A stretch of 64,000 nucleotides of DNA, taken from NCBI GenBank assembly GCA_030248195.1, contig JASAND010021213.1, positions 1 through 64,000 on the forward strand, written 5' to 3'. The translations under genes were made by a program, and so were the position numbers. The notes under the pieces were generated by a model. That model searched no databases and was not told the DNA's origin. It saw only the letters and a list, made by a program, of their open reading frames with translations. Source of the DNA: Trissonchulus latispiculum (lineage: Eukaryota > Nematoda > Enoplea > Enoplida > Ironidae). This document shows positions 53,340-64,000 of this stretch, piece by piece. Each line of letters begins with the position of its first letter. The stretch's first letter is position 1.

Positions 53340-54600
53340 AACGGCGTGTAACAAAAAAACATATTTTTTATGTTTTTTTATACAAAAAAAATATTTTTTT
53401 CAAATTTATAACTACCTACTAGGAAGCCGAAAACATCGCCCGTCAGCCCGTCTGGATAAAAAAACACTATGTTCAACACATAAAATCTTGACGGGCTCAG
53501 TTGACGGGCGCTCAATTGGAGCCCGTCTCGGTTGAACAAAAAACATATTTTTTTATGTTTTTTTATACAAAAAATATTTTTTTCAAATTTATAACTACCT
53601 ACTAGGAAGCCGAAAACATCGCCCGTCAGCCCGTCTGGATAAAAAATACTATGTTCAACACATAAAATCTTGACGGGCTCAGTTGACGGGCGCTCAATTG
53701 GAGCCCGTCTCGGTTGAACAAAAAAACATATTTTTTATGTTTTTTTATACAAAAAAATATTTTTTTCAAATTTATAACTACCTACTAGGAAGCCGAAAAC
53801 ATCGCCCGTCAGCCCGTCTGGATAAAAAACACTATGTTCAACACATAAAATCTTGACGGGCTCAGTTGACGGGCTCTCAATTGGAGCCCGTCTCGTTTGA
53901 ACAAAAAACATATTTTTTTATGTTTTTTATACAACAAAAATATTTTTTTCAGATTTATAACTAGCTACTAGGAAGCCGAAAACATCGCCCGTCAGCCCGT
54001 CTGGATAAAAAACACTATGTTCAACACATAAAATCTAGACGGGCGCAGTTGACGGGCGCTCAACTGGAGCCCGTCTCGTTTGAACAAAAAAACATATTTT
54101 TTTATGTTTTTTTATACAAGAAACATCTTTTTTTCAAATTTATAACTACCTACTAGGAAGGCCGAAACAGCGCCCGTCAGCCCGTCTCGATAAAAAACAG
54201 TATGTTCAACACATGAAATCTAGACCGGCGCTGTTGACGGGCGCTCAACTGGAGCCCGTCTCGATTTAACCAAAAAAACATTTTTTCCATTTTTTATACA
54301 AAAACCTTTTTTTTCAAATTTATAACTACCTACTACGAAGGCCGTAACAGCGCCCGTCAGCCCGTCTCGATAAAAAGCAGTATGTTCAACACATGAAATC
54401 TAGACGGGCGCTGTTGACGGGCGCTCAACTGGAGCCCGTCTCGATTTAACCAAAAAACATATTTTTCCATTTTTTATATAAAAAAACCAATTTATTTTTA
54501 CAAATTTATAACAACATACAAGGAAGCACAAAACATTAACCACTAGACCGAAAAGATAAATCAACACTATGTTTAATACATGAAATTTTACAGGTGCGCT
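53340..54600. repeat. 183-bp tandem repeat, about seven copies
   Basis: Copies begin near 53347, 53533, 53713, 53896, 54079, 54263 and 54445. Each has an A/T-rich part (AACATATTTTTTATG...) and a part with GCCCGTCAGCCCGTCT followed by GACGGGC...GACGGGCGCTCAA...GAGCCCGTC, so the GC-rich half can pair with itself. The last copies are the most diverged. Confidence 0.92.
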
Positions 54601-57122
54601 AATAGCAGTACACAAGAACTTACGGCCATAGCTTAGTTACTTGTGATTTTGTTTCACTGATTTCTACTTCATTTATTTTCATGATTTAAAAATTCAGTTC
54701 ATTGGCTCTGTCATGTGTTTAATTTTAGATCTTCAAAACTAAAATATATTGTGTTTCCAAAAATGATTATTCATTTCATTAATGAATACGTCAACGCTAC
54801 CCTGCGCTTCAATAGTATTAACAAATCTACATCAAATTCATGAAGTACAATACTAGTACTTAACAGTTCCATTTAAAAAGGGAAAAAAATCGATGCGACA
54901 CCTGCCACTATTAGCGGAATACACCCGATACCAAAAAACGAATAAATCACAAATAGCTCGTAAAAATAATAACTATATGCACAACATCGCAAAGAAACAG
55001 GAAACAATACTGGAGAATAAAATAAAGCATAATGAAAAGAAACAACCACCGTGTTTGCAGATATATGAATATAAGTAGAATTCATTTTAGAACATATAAA
55101 ACAATGCCAACTGGATAAGAATAAATGCCATAATTAAAACTATATACATAACAAAACAAAACACAACAAAATTGCAATACTGCAGTTGTGAACAATAAAC
55201 TGACCATAGAGCATATCTGAAAACGAGAATTACAAGAAAAGTAAAACAGAAATACTGACAAATATACTGGCTCTTTTACCCGCAAAGCATTGCAAAAACG
55301 TCACACATATTCTATTCTTTGTTGCATTGTATTTTCTTCCTCGACGGCTTATCTGTAACGTTACACACATTTTCTTTTTTCTATTTTTCTGCAAAAATGT
55401 AAAACTACACAAAGATTGCTAAGTTACTCGCATTTTCGTTAGCACGTGTATACAATTTTAATGCTAACAAAATTAATCCGTAAAAAAGTATAATTTTAAC
55501 ATCTAATTTACAGCAACAGCAATGTTTCGAGTTTCACGAACTCAGAACGACAATAAAAAATTCGTAGTTACAAAGATGATTTCCATTTAGTGATTTTGAC
55601 TTGATAGGAATGAAGCAAAACACCAGTCCACCGAAGGGGCATATTTTTTCAAAAAACCTCCTGCAGCACAAAACTTTAGAAAGTAACAATTAAATTTTGC
55701 TTCATAAAGTGAAAACTTTTGTTGCGTATCCGGTTTAAGAAAGGTCATATATAGCAAATATAATATGCATATTACATTTATCTAACAAAGAATATAAAAT
55801 GCAAACCATGGTGCAAAATAAACGAAGTTGTAGGGGATGGGCCCTGGCAGAAAGCGTAATATACGTGAAAAGAAATGAATGAGCATTTGGAAAATGTCAG
55901 ACCATTTGTAAATTTTTTAGTCCAAAACTTTGGTGTAACGTTACACAGTCCCCAAAAATTTTCTTTGCTATTTTCCACAAAAAAATTGACTAAATACACG
56001 CCCTTTTGAGGTAAACAAAACACTGCTTCTTTGTAATTAAAACGCTAAGTATTCTTAGGTACAGAATTGTAAACAAAACCCAGAAAATATGATTATTTAT
56101 GCTTGGTGAAAGCAGTTGTACATAAATTCGTACCAACAAACAACCAAAATGATATCCATCACAACAAAATAAATTTGTGTAATTTGCATTTTTACTACAT
56201 GTGTAGAATTATCAGTGTAACAAAAACACTGATAAACAAGTCTTTAAAGTTAAACAGAAAATGTAAATAACGGCAGAAAAATACCCAAAGGAAAAAATCT
56301 AATTACAGCCTGGTTTTCATAAAAACGGACAAAATAAACAAAAACAATTGACTGTAGGGGCCGAAGCCTGCTATTTCAAATAAAACAAGCGATAAAGAAA
56401 CTAACCCAGTAAGAAACAAACGAAATCAAGAGCACATATTTGTTCTTACATCAAATAAAAATATGACAATAACAGGAAACATAACAAGATAAACAGAATA
56501 CTGTACAATATGTGAAACGTCAAAAACAATTATCCCATATGTGGTTGCTGCAAAATAATGATTGTCTGCTTATTCATCTCCAGAGGACAGTCTAAAAAAT
56601 ACAAATAACCATATGCATAACTCAGAAATAAAAGAAAACAAATAACAGTACATTTTTTACGAGCGAACGTTGCTCTCTACAACACAGCACTTATTGTTAG
56701 TTCCACGAAATAAAAGCGTTCTCTAGGGATACAGTGGTGTAGTAGTGTAAAATGAATTAAATCGTAGTGCGTATTAGCAACAAAAAGCTCAATTTCGAAA
56801 CAGCGACACCAATAACACCAAGCCAATATTATTACGTATATACGTTAAAGTCCAAAAGGTTAAAACTACATTTATTTTCTTATCCATTTCAATAAAGAAA
56901 AACACTAATATTTGTGTGTACTGCAAACTATGGCAAATTGCGTTTAAAACAAAAATTTTTTAAAAATTTTCAAACAATATAGAGAAAACTATATATCAAC
57001 ATTTCTCTCCCCTGGCCCCATACTGGCGTCTCGCTGTAAGAATGAAAAATATACACAAAATACTAAACGAGACTCTCCTCCTGAAAGAAAATTGTACGTG
57101 TTCTTTAACTCTTGGCAATCTA
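54601..57122. other. AT-rich stretch without recognised genes
   Basis: About 70 percent A+T by eye, short open frames only. The word TAACGTTACACA occurs near 55350 and 55936. Candidate minus-strand poly(A) signal (TTTATT) at 56871-56876 for the exon at 57123. Confidence 0.4.
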
Positions 57123-57378
57123 CTATTTATGCGAATTGTCATACTTAACGTAAGGCGGAGTCTTCGTCGGCTTGCATTTCTTGCGATCCTCTGCACTCTC
57201 TTGAGACTCGTTCAATGATTCGATAGATGGAATTCTGATATGTCCAACAGGCGCTGGTTCCGTAGTATTGGCCTGCAAATCCAATGTGGTTTCGTCCACG
57301 CAACTGTTCTCATGAGATCCAGACCTGTCAATATTTGATTCAGCATCGTCGCTGGATTTAAGTTCCTTGAACCAATCT
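57123..57378 (-). CDS. Probable terminal exon of an unknown minus-strand gene
   Basis: 256 nt beginning after a minus-strand acceptor cttttag and running in one frame (DWFKELKSSDDAE ... SHENSCVDETT ... IRIPSIESLNES ... KKCKPTKTPPYVKYDNSHK) to TAG. The composition is much less AT-rich than its surroundings, and the Ser/Glu-rich hydrophilic content fits a cytoplasmic tail. No domain recognised. Upstream exons should lie at higher coordinates; the GC-rich segment at 59530-59621 is one candidate. Confidence 0.55.
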
Positions 57379-59520
57379 CTAAAAGATGCAGTTAATTAAA
57401 TATGCAAAACCCAAAAACAAAACTATATATACTTCTGCTGATTAAGTCCTCAACAGAAACAAATTCAGCCTTTGCTACAAAAAAAATTCGAATGAATATT
57501 GAATTTTCTATACAAAAAAGAAGCCCCTTTTTTATAGCGAGACGGCCTATTTTGAACAAAATCTTTTTTTCCATTTCAATCAAATTTTAGCGCAATCAAA
57601 ACGATCCCGCAAGAAATCAAAATACTATTATGACAGGAAACAACCATAAATCACAAACAAAATAAAACTTAAAAAGATTAAAAACGAGATATACAACTTT
57701 TTTTCGGAATTCGAAAGTTACCATATACTTTTACTAATCTAAAAATTGTTCCATTCTAAAAACAAACATTCATGAATCATGGCCGACATTTTTGATGCTA
57801 AATTATATATTATATACTTTACAGCAAAATCGCTAAATTTTTGCTCACACAAACCTGCGCCATCCATACCAGTTTTTTTAAATAGTAAACCAAGAGAACA
57901 AAAAACACGAAATCTGAACAAAAAAAGCTTTGAAATCTCATCTTTCCACACAAATATCACACACAGTTCACCAGTCATCGCATGACGAATTGGGAACTCA
58001 ACCCCCCCCCCCCTTAAAAGGGAAAAATCCCATGGACCTTTTGGTTTCCATAGGGTCGCTTTTTTTTGCCAAAAATGCAGTATATACCAGTGCACTGGAA
58101 TCTTTCCTTGGCTCACCCACCTACCGCCTGTCATGGGGCCAACGTACTCAGCGGGGGTCCAAAAATTTAAACACTTTTGTTTTTTTCACAATTGTTTGTG
58201 AAAATTTCCAAAGTCAAAAACAGATCTAACTGTTACAATTTCCCTGTTGTCTCAGCGATGAGGGGCGTAAGCAGGGGGGGGCAGGGCGGAAATTGTCCCC
58301 CGAAACTCATTTGCTCGCTAGGAAATTTTGCATATCGGCTAAATTTTTAAAACTTTTCACGCCGTAGGCACGACTTTTATTAATCGAGTCTTAAAAATTT
58401 AATTAGCGCATCAAATTACGCGGTTAAATTTCCTAAAATTTTAGCAGAATGCTCTGTAAAAAAATATGTTTCAAGTGTGCCATATTCTAAAAAAGGTTTG
58501 GGTTTATAACTGGAGGTACCGCCCCCACACCCCCGCCTATTTTATCTAAGCATCGAACCTTTTGCACTTTGCACATCTAACAAGTTTGTATAAATTGTTG
58601 TCTAAAAATGAAAAAACAAAAAGAAGTCGTTTCAGTAAGCCTATTTTTACAAGAATTTGCAATAGCACTATCCTTATTTATGGGATTTGAATGATAATAT
58701 ATATATATATATATAATCTCTTTAAATGTTTTCATGAGTTTTATTACAGTTCACAAAAAATCCCCAGCTTCTGGGAAGACTCTGCCTCCCCCAGACACCC
58801 CGCGTAGCTGCTATGCATATTTACATATATACACGAATGCATTGTACCTCCGTTTTATAAAACTTCTCTTGCCATAACCTTAGGTTATGTTACCTGAAAA
58901 ATTGCGTGAAACCAGCGAATAACGACTTTGAAAAACCTGGCTAAATGTTAAAAATTTTTTGGTTATACCCCCCACATTTTTCTCTGGCTACGCCGCTGTC
59001 AACGATTACAATAAAAACACTAATAGTAACGCTTGAATTAGAGAAATTATAGCAAAATTTCGTTTTTTATTATCTTTGGAAACTTTTCACACTGAGACAC
59101 ACCAAGCTACCCTCTCAAAAAAATAAACCAAAACAACCTAAAAACTAGAAAACAATAAAAATTCCTTATTATATAGTACAACACATTTTAACACAACGGA
59201 CTCTCAATTAAAACCATACAAAGAAACCTAAAGATACCTTATATCCGACGGCATTATCAAACCAAAATCCTCCACGCCACGAAATAAGTAGAATATAATA
59301 CGGTTAAACAATATAAGTATAATAATAGCAGCAACGTAACGAAGGAAAATATATATACAGATGATAGTAGCCTGAAGTAAACAATCAATATTTAAACAAC
59401 TTGTAAAGAATGTTCCGTTCCCAAATACGCAGCCATACGAAAGAACAGCATCATTTTGTCTTGACTCTACGAAACTAATTTTTGGTAAACAAAATATAAA
59501 CAACTTCTGACAAACATTTA
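57379..59520. other. AT-rich stretch with a possible TIR element
   Basis: No gene seen. About 58260-58998 may be a transposon remnant: GGGGCGTAAGCAGGGGG at the left and CTGGCTACGCCGCTG at the right are inverted relatives of the CAGGGGCGTAGCCAG type of end. (AT)n at about 58698-58717. Confidence 0.35.
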
Positions 59521-59529
59521 GAGATCGGC

Positions 59530-59621
59530 CGAGAGCCTGCACCGCCCGTGCGTCTGATCCGGACAGTCAACCTCCGACGCGTCGCCGCTGGTAACACTGC
59601 TCAACGGCCCTACTCTAACCT
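59530..59621 (-). CDS. Candidate internal exon, minus strand
   Basis: A GC-rich island in AT-rich DNA. On the minus strand an acceptor tttttcctcag precedes an open frame VRVGPLSSVTSGDASEVDCP, with a possible donor gtgcag after GGGCG. Weak: only composition and splice consensus support it. Confidence 0.25.
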
Positions 59622-60463
59622 GAGGAAAAATTTAAAGAAGTTTTTAAAATTTTCGTTGTCTTTTACAAAAATAACGAAACTCAACAATACATCAATGTGT
59701 CACAAATCGTCAGTTTTCGTAATGATTAGAATAAACACAACAATAGTAATATTTGTAGACTAAGACTTCTTGTAAATTGACAATTATTATGCAAATGTTT
59801 GAAACTCTTGAATTTGTATCTCCAATTAGGAGATCCCGCTCGGCGGCCCCTATATTGCGTGCCCCGCTCCTTCGGAGGTTCCTATTTTTTTCTTCCACAT
59901 TCTAGAGCTCATGAAAGTTTACTAGAATTTACCACTATAATATAAAATCGAAACAAGTAAAATAAGATGGTAATGTGCTTTTCTTGGATTCGATCACTTT
60001 GTCTCTAATTTAATGGCACTAAACTTTTTGGACAGTTATTGCCTATAATTCAAAGAATACTTTATAAAAATGATTTACACATAAAAAATTGTAATTATTT
60101 CAAATTATCGTTGCTTCAAACTCGAAAATTTGGCGGAAACTTTTTGCATTCAGTATCGCCAACAAAATTTTATACGCTACCGTAATAAGGCAAAGATGAA
60201 AGGAATGTAATAGCTGACAACACGATCTAAAAAACACACAATACTGTTTAGAAATATACTAAGATATCAGAAAAGAGATCATGTAACCTAACCAGTTATA
60301 ATCCTATATAGTGGAAGTTTGCTAATTACCCGAAGAAAATGAAAAGAAACTAAATTATAAACAATGCAGACATCTCGTCGCACTCCTTTGACGGTAAACT
60401 TAAAAGGAAACGAAAGCGTAATGGTAGAACAGAAAGGCATACGGTAGATGTATATGCGGCACC

Positions 60464-60670
60464 CTTTCATTTCTACCGCTAATTGAACGTTGCTGTTAGC
60501 GCTTAGCCTGGTTGTACATATGCATAAAAACTATTATATACGTTACGTACGTATATGTGTAACAAGCTTTCATTTCTACCGCTAATTGAACGTTGCTGTT
60601 AGCGTTTAGCCTGGTTGTACATATGCATAAAAACTATTCTATACGTTACGTACGTATATGTGTAACAAGC
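60464..60670. repeat. 103-bp direct tandem duplication
   Basis: Two nearly identical copies starting CTTTCATTTCTACCGCTAAT at 60464 and 60567; each includes the self-complementary GTTACGTACGTATA segment. Confidence 0.88.
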
Positions 60671-61264
60671 TCTTAAATGGCGTCTAGATATACAATATAA
60701 AAATCCCTATGTATCAAATTTGTGTATAATTTGGGGGGGGGCACATCACAAGAGGAAACTGTAAAAAACTGTTAGAACACCTATGTAATAACAGTCTTTC
60801 TTAAAAACAAACAAAAGATAAACGTAAAAAGGTATACAAAAAGACATGCAAGTAGCGGAAATAAAACATTGTAAATACTTTTTTCAGAAAATAATCTTGA
60901 CTTGTTTACTGTTTGTCATGTTCTCCTATGAAAATAATTTCCTGTTGCTGAAATCATAATGTGAAGTTTGACTATACTAATCTTAATAAAATGCTGTTGC
61001 CTGACATTTATTCTCTAGACTAGAACTCGATTACAGGTGAACAAACGTGGTGTGTGACGCTGGAGCAATGTTCGGCCTGACCAACTAGAAATCGATAAAA
61101 AAGATTACAACGGTTTATTGTACTTTAAAACAAGAACTTGACGACAAAATTGTTATCAAAACATTAATTTTAAACACGAGTATGAACCTTCTCAAGAACA
61201 CAAAAATACTAACAAAACGCCCGGCCGAAGCCGACTATGCGACAGAAGTAACCTAAACCAAAAC

Positions 61265-61335
61265 TCACACCGATCTCCCCGATTCGAACCCAACCGCTTG
61301 CTATCAATCTTACACCCACACTGACTTTCAACCCA
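61265..61335 (-). repeat. tRNA-derived SINE-like sequence
   Basis: The minus strand reads GGTTGGGTTCGAATCGGGGA, an almost perfect pol III B box, preceded by GTCAGTGTGGGTGTAAGAT, a plausible A box about 30 nt upstream. The arms of a true tRNA do not pair well, so a SINE or tRNA pseudogene is more likely. Confidence 0.35.
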
Positions 61336-61673
61336 ACCCAATATGGAGGAATACAACTATTAGCTATCCGAACCTACGAATTTAGACAAGAGTGATGCGA
61401 AATGATTGAACGTTTGTCAAATGAAATGTCATCTTCACTTAGGCTTAGCAGCTCATGAATAATTTATATCTTTCCTGCCGGTGCTAACTTCACAATAACA
61501 TCCGATTACTGCAAAGAGCAGTTGAATGATATATACGTAAAATGACCATGTGCACATTTTTTCCGGGGGACTCTAACTATTTCCCCGTCACCAATGTTTC
61601 TGAATTTCTGGGGGGCAACACCATTTCGGGGGGGAATTCCCCCCATTCCCCCCCCCCCTGGCTACGCGCCTGA

Positions 61674-64000
61674 TTTTGACCCCCCCCCCCCCAGAATTAA
61701 TCTAAAAATAGCGAAAACTCCCCCAATTTTCGGGCAGATCGGCCCAACCTCTCCCAGTCGACTCAGTCTTTGACGCCCGTTCTTTTGATGTGCCACATTA
61801 CCCGAGGGACCCCCCACAGCTATCAGGTCAGGGGGGTACCCCCTCCACCCCCCCCAAATTGAAAAAATTCAGAGGTCAAATTCTTATTTTGACCTCCAGG
61901 ACCCGGAATTTTGCGATTCCCCAGCCGAGACCAATGCCCCCAACGAGTTAAAAGCGCTTTTAGCCCATCCTGGGGCTCACAGGACCCACCCGGGGACAAA
62001 AAGGGTCAATTTTGGCACCCCACCTAGAATTAATATAAAATGGCGAAAACTCCCCCAATTTTCGGGCAAATCGGCCCAACCTCTCCCAGTCGACTCAGTC
62101 TTTGACGCCCGTTCTTTTGATGTGCCACATTACCCGAGGGACCCACCACAGCTGTCAGGCTAGGGGGGTACCGCCTCCACCCCCCCCCAAATTGAAAAAA
62201 TTCAGAGGTCAAATTCTTATTTTGTCCTCCAGGACCCGGAATTTTGCGATTCCCCAGCCGAGACCAATGCCCCCAACGAGCTAAAAGCGCTTTTAGCCCA
62301 TCCTGGGGCTCATGATAGGACCCACCCGGGGCCAAAAAGGGTCAATTTTGACCCCCCCCCACCCCCTGGAATTAATCTAAAAATGGCGAAAACTCCCCCA
62401 ATTTTCAGGCAAATCAGCCCAAACGCTAACAGATGACCCAGTTTTTGACGGCCCTTTTTTATGTGCCACATGCACCGGGACCCCCCACAGTTGACAGGCC
62501 AGGGGGGTGCCCCGTCCACCCCCCCAAATTGAAAAAAATTCAGAGGTCAAATTTTTATTTTGACCTCCTGGACCCGGAATTTTGCGATTCCCCAGCCGGG
62601 ACGGGTGCCCCCAACGAGCTGAAAGCGCTTTTAGCCCATCCTGGGGCTCACAGGACCCAACCGGGACCAAAAAGGGTCAATTGTTGACCCCCCTGGAATT
62701 AATCTAAAAATGGCGAAAACTCCCCCAATTTTCAGGCAAATCGGCCCAAACTCTCCCGGTCGACTCAGTTTTTGACGGCCGTTCTTTTGATGCGCCACAT
62801 GCCCCGGCGAACCTCCCTCAGCTGTCAGCCCAGGGGGGTGCCCCCTCCACCCCTCCCCAAAATGAAAAAAATTCAGAGGTCAAATTTTTATTTTGACCTC
62901 CTGCACCCGGAATTTTGCAATTCCCCAGCCGGGACGGGTGCCCCCAACGTGTTAAAAGCGCTATTAGCCCATCCTGCGGCTCACAGGATCCACGCGGGGC
63001 TAAAAAGGGTCAATTTTGACCCCCCCTGGAATTAAACTAAAAATAGCGAAAACTCCCACAATTTTCAGGCAAATCAGCCCAAACGCTGACAGATCACTCA
63101 GTTTTTGACGGCCGTTCTTTTGATGTGCCACGTGCCCCGGGGGACCTCCCACAGCTGTCAGGCCAGGGGGGTGCCCCGTCCACCCCCCCAAATTGAAAAA
63201 AATTCAGAGGTAAAATTTTTATTTTGACCTCCTGGGCCCGGAATTTTGCGATTTCCCAGCCGGGAAGGATGCCTCCAACGAGTTAAAAGCGCTTTTAGCG
63301 CATCCTGGGGCTCACAGGACCCACCCGGGGCCAAAAAGGGTCAATTTTGACCCCCCTGGAATTAATCTAAAATAGCGAAAACTCCCCCAATTTTCGGGCA
63401 AATCGGCCCAACCTCTCCCAGGCGACTCAGTCTTTGACGCCCGTTCTTTTGATGAGCCACATTACCCGAGGGACCCCCCACAGCTGTCAGGCTAGGGGAG
63501 TACCGCCTCCACCCCCCCCCAAATTGAAAAAATTCAGAGGTCAAATTCTTATTTTGACCTCCAGGACCCGGAATTTTGCGATTCCCCAGCCGAGACCAAT
63601 GCCCCCAACGAGCTAAAAGCGCTTTTAGCCCATCCTGGGGCTCATGATAGGACCCACCAGGGGCCAAAAAGGGTCAATTTTGACCCCCCCCCCCTGGAAT
63701 TAATCTAAAAATGGCGAAAACTCCCCCAATTTTCAGGCAAATCAGCCCAAACGCTAACAGATGACCCAGTTTTTGACGGCCCTTTTTTATGTGCCACATG
63801 CACCGGGACCCCCCACAGTTGTCAGGTCAGGGGGGTGCCCCGTCCACCCCCCCAAATTGAAAAAAATTCAGAGGTCAAATTTTTATTTTGACCTCCTGGA
63901 CCCGGAATTTTGCGATTCCCCAGCCGGGACGGGTGCCCCCAACGAGCTGAAAGCGCTTTTAGCCCATCCTGGGGTTCACAGGACCCAACCGGGGCCAAAA
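61674..64000. repeat. 333-bp satellite with four-monomer higher-order period
   Basis: Seven monomers begin near 61674, 62010, 62346, 62681, 63014, 63345 and 63678, and the array leaves the window. Monomers share GAATTAATCTAAAAATGGCG, CAGAGGTCAAATT and AAAAGGGTCAATTTTGACC. Monomers 2 and 6, and 3 and 7, are far more alike than neighbours, giving a period of 1332 bp (4 x 333). Open frames over it repeat with the same period and are not genes. Confidence 0.93.

Noticed and set aside
53340..54600. CRISPR-like array (regular repeats)
   Set aside because: The 183-bp units are repeated whole, with no unique spacers, in eukaryotic DNA with spliced genes.
61265..61335. Functional tRNA gene on the minus strand
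   Set aside because: A strong B box is present but acceptor, D and T stems do not pair; listed only as SINE-like.
62030..63667. Identical 101-codon frames repeated 1332 bp apart
   Set aside because: They follow the satellite period and shift with monomer variants; no codon-type conservation.

Overview
The window is animal nuclear DNA: AT-rich, split by GT-AG introns, and full of microsatellites, satellites and transposons. I see no bacterial operons, rRNA or CRISPR. The lineage cannot be fixed from the sequence; an invertebrate metazoan is the most reasonable inference. The dominant content (about 2.4-53 kb, all on the + strand) is a head-to-tail array of paralogous Cys-loop ligand-gated ion channel genes of the nicotinic acetylcholine receptor (nAChR) family. 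All use the same seven-exon plan, including the 45-nt and 110-nt exons also known from vertebrate nAChR genes. Layout of the array: gene A (2454-9369), exons 2-7 of a non-alpha-like subunit with no vicinal Cys pair, whose exon 1 is not in the window; psi-C1 and psi-C2 (10.8-12.2 and 13.1-14.5 kb), fragments with only part of exon 5 plus exon 6, inside a nearly perfect 2.26-kb tandem duplication; psi-B (16293-29712), a seven-exon copy inactivated by two in-frame stops and loss of a Cys-loop cysteine; gene D (32791-50097), an intact seven-exon, 442-residue alpha-type subunit; gene E (52454-52639), exon 1 only, with no later exon found by 64 kb. Stop codons, truncations and near-identical duplicates together indicate birth-and-death evolution in a receptor cluster. 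The introns and spacers are crowded with mobile DNA. A BEL/Pao LTR retrotransposon (33440-37639, 5-bp target duplication CCCAG) sits in intron 1 of gene D and itself carries a TTAA-flanked element. Several fold-back elements fill other introns, and in some cases the uninterrupted site survives in a paralogue or in the sister LTR. Other elements are a short-TIR family with 7-bp target duplications, a decayed non-LTR reverse transcriptase (about 21.8-22.9 kb), a decayed P-loop ATPase gene (about 23.56-24.17 kb), and an open RNase H-type ORF (42103-43284, minus strand). Beyond gene D there is a RING-finger-like reading frame (51005-51265, minus) with one zinc ligand changed, then gene E exon 1, a 183-bp minisatellite (53.3-54.6 kb), a long AT-rich stretch with one probable minus-strand terminal exon (57123-57378), and a 333-bp satellite with a four-monomer higher-order period running off the right end (61.7-64 kb). 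Exon boundaries were placed by eye from splice consensus, codon phase and comparison among the paralogues. Nothing was checked against transcripts or databases.
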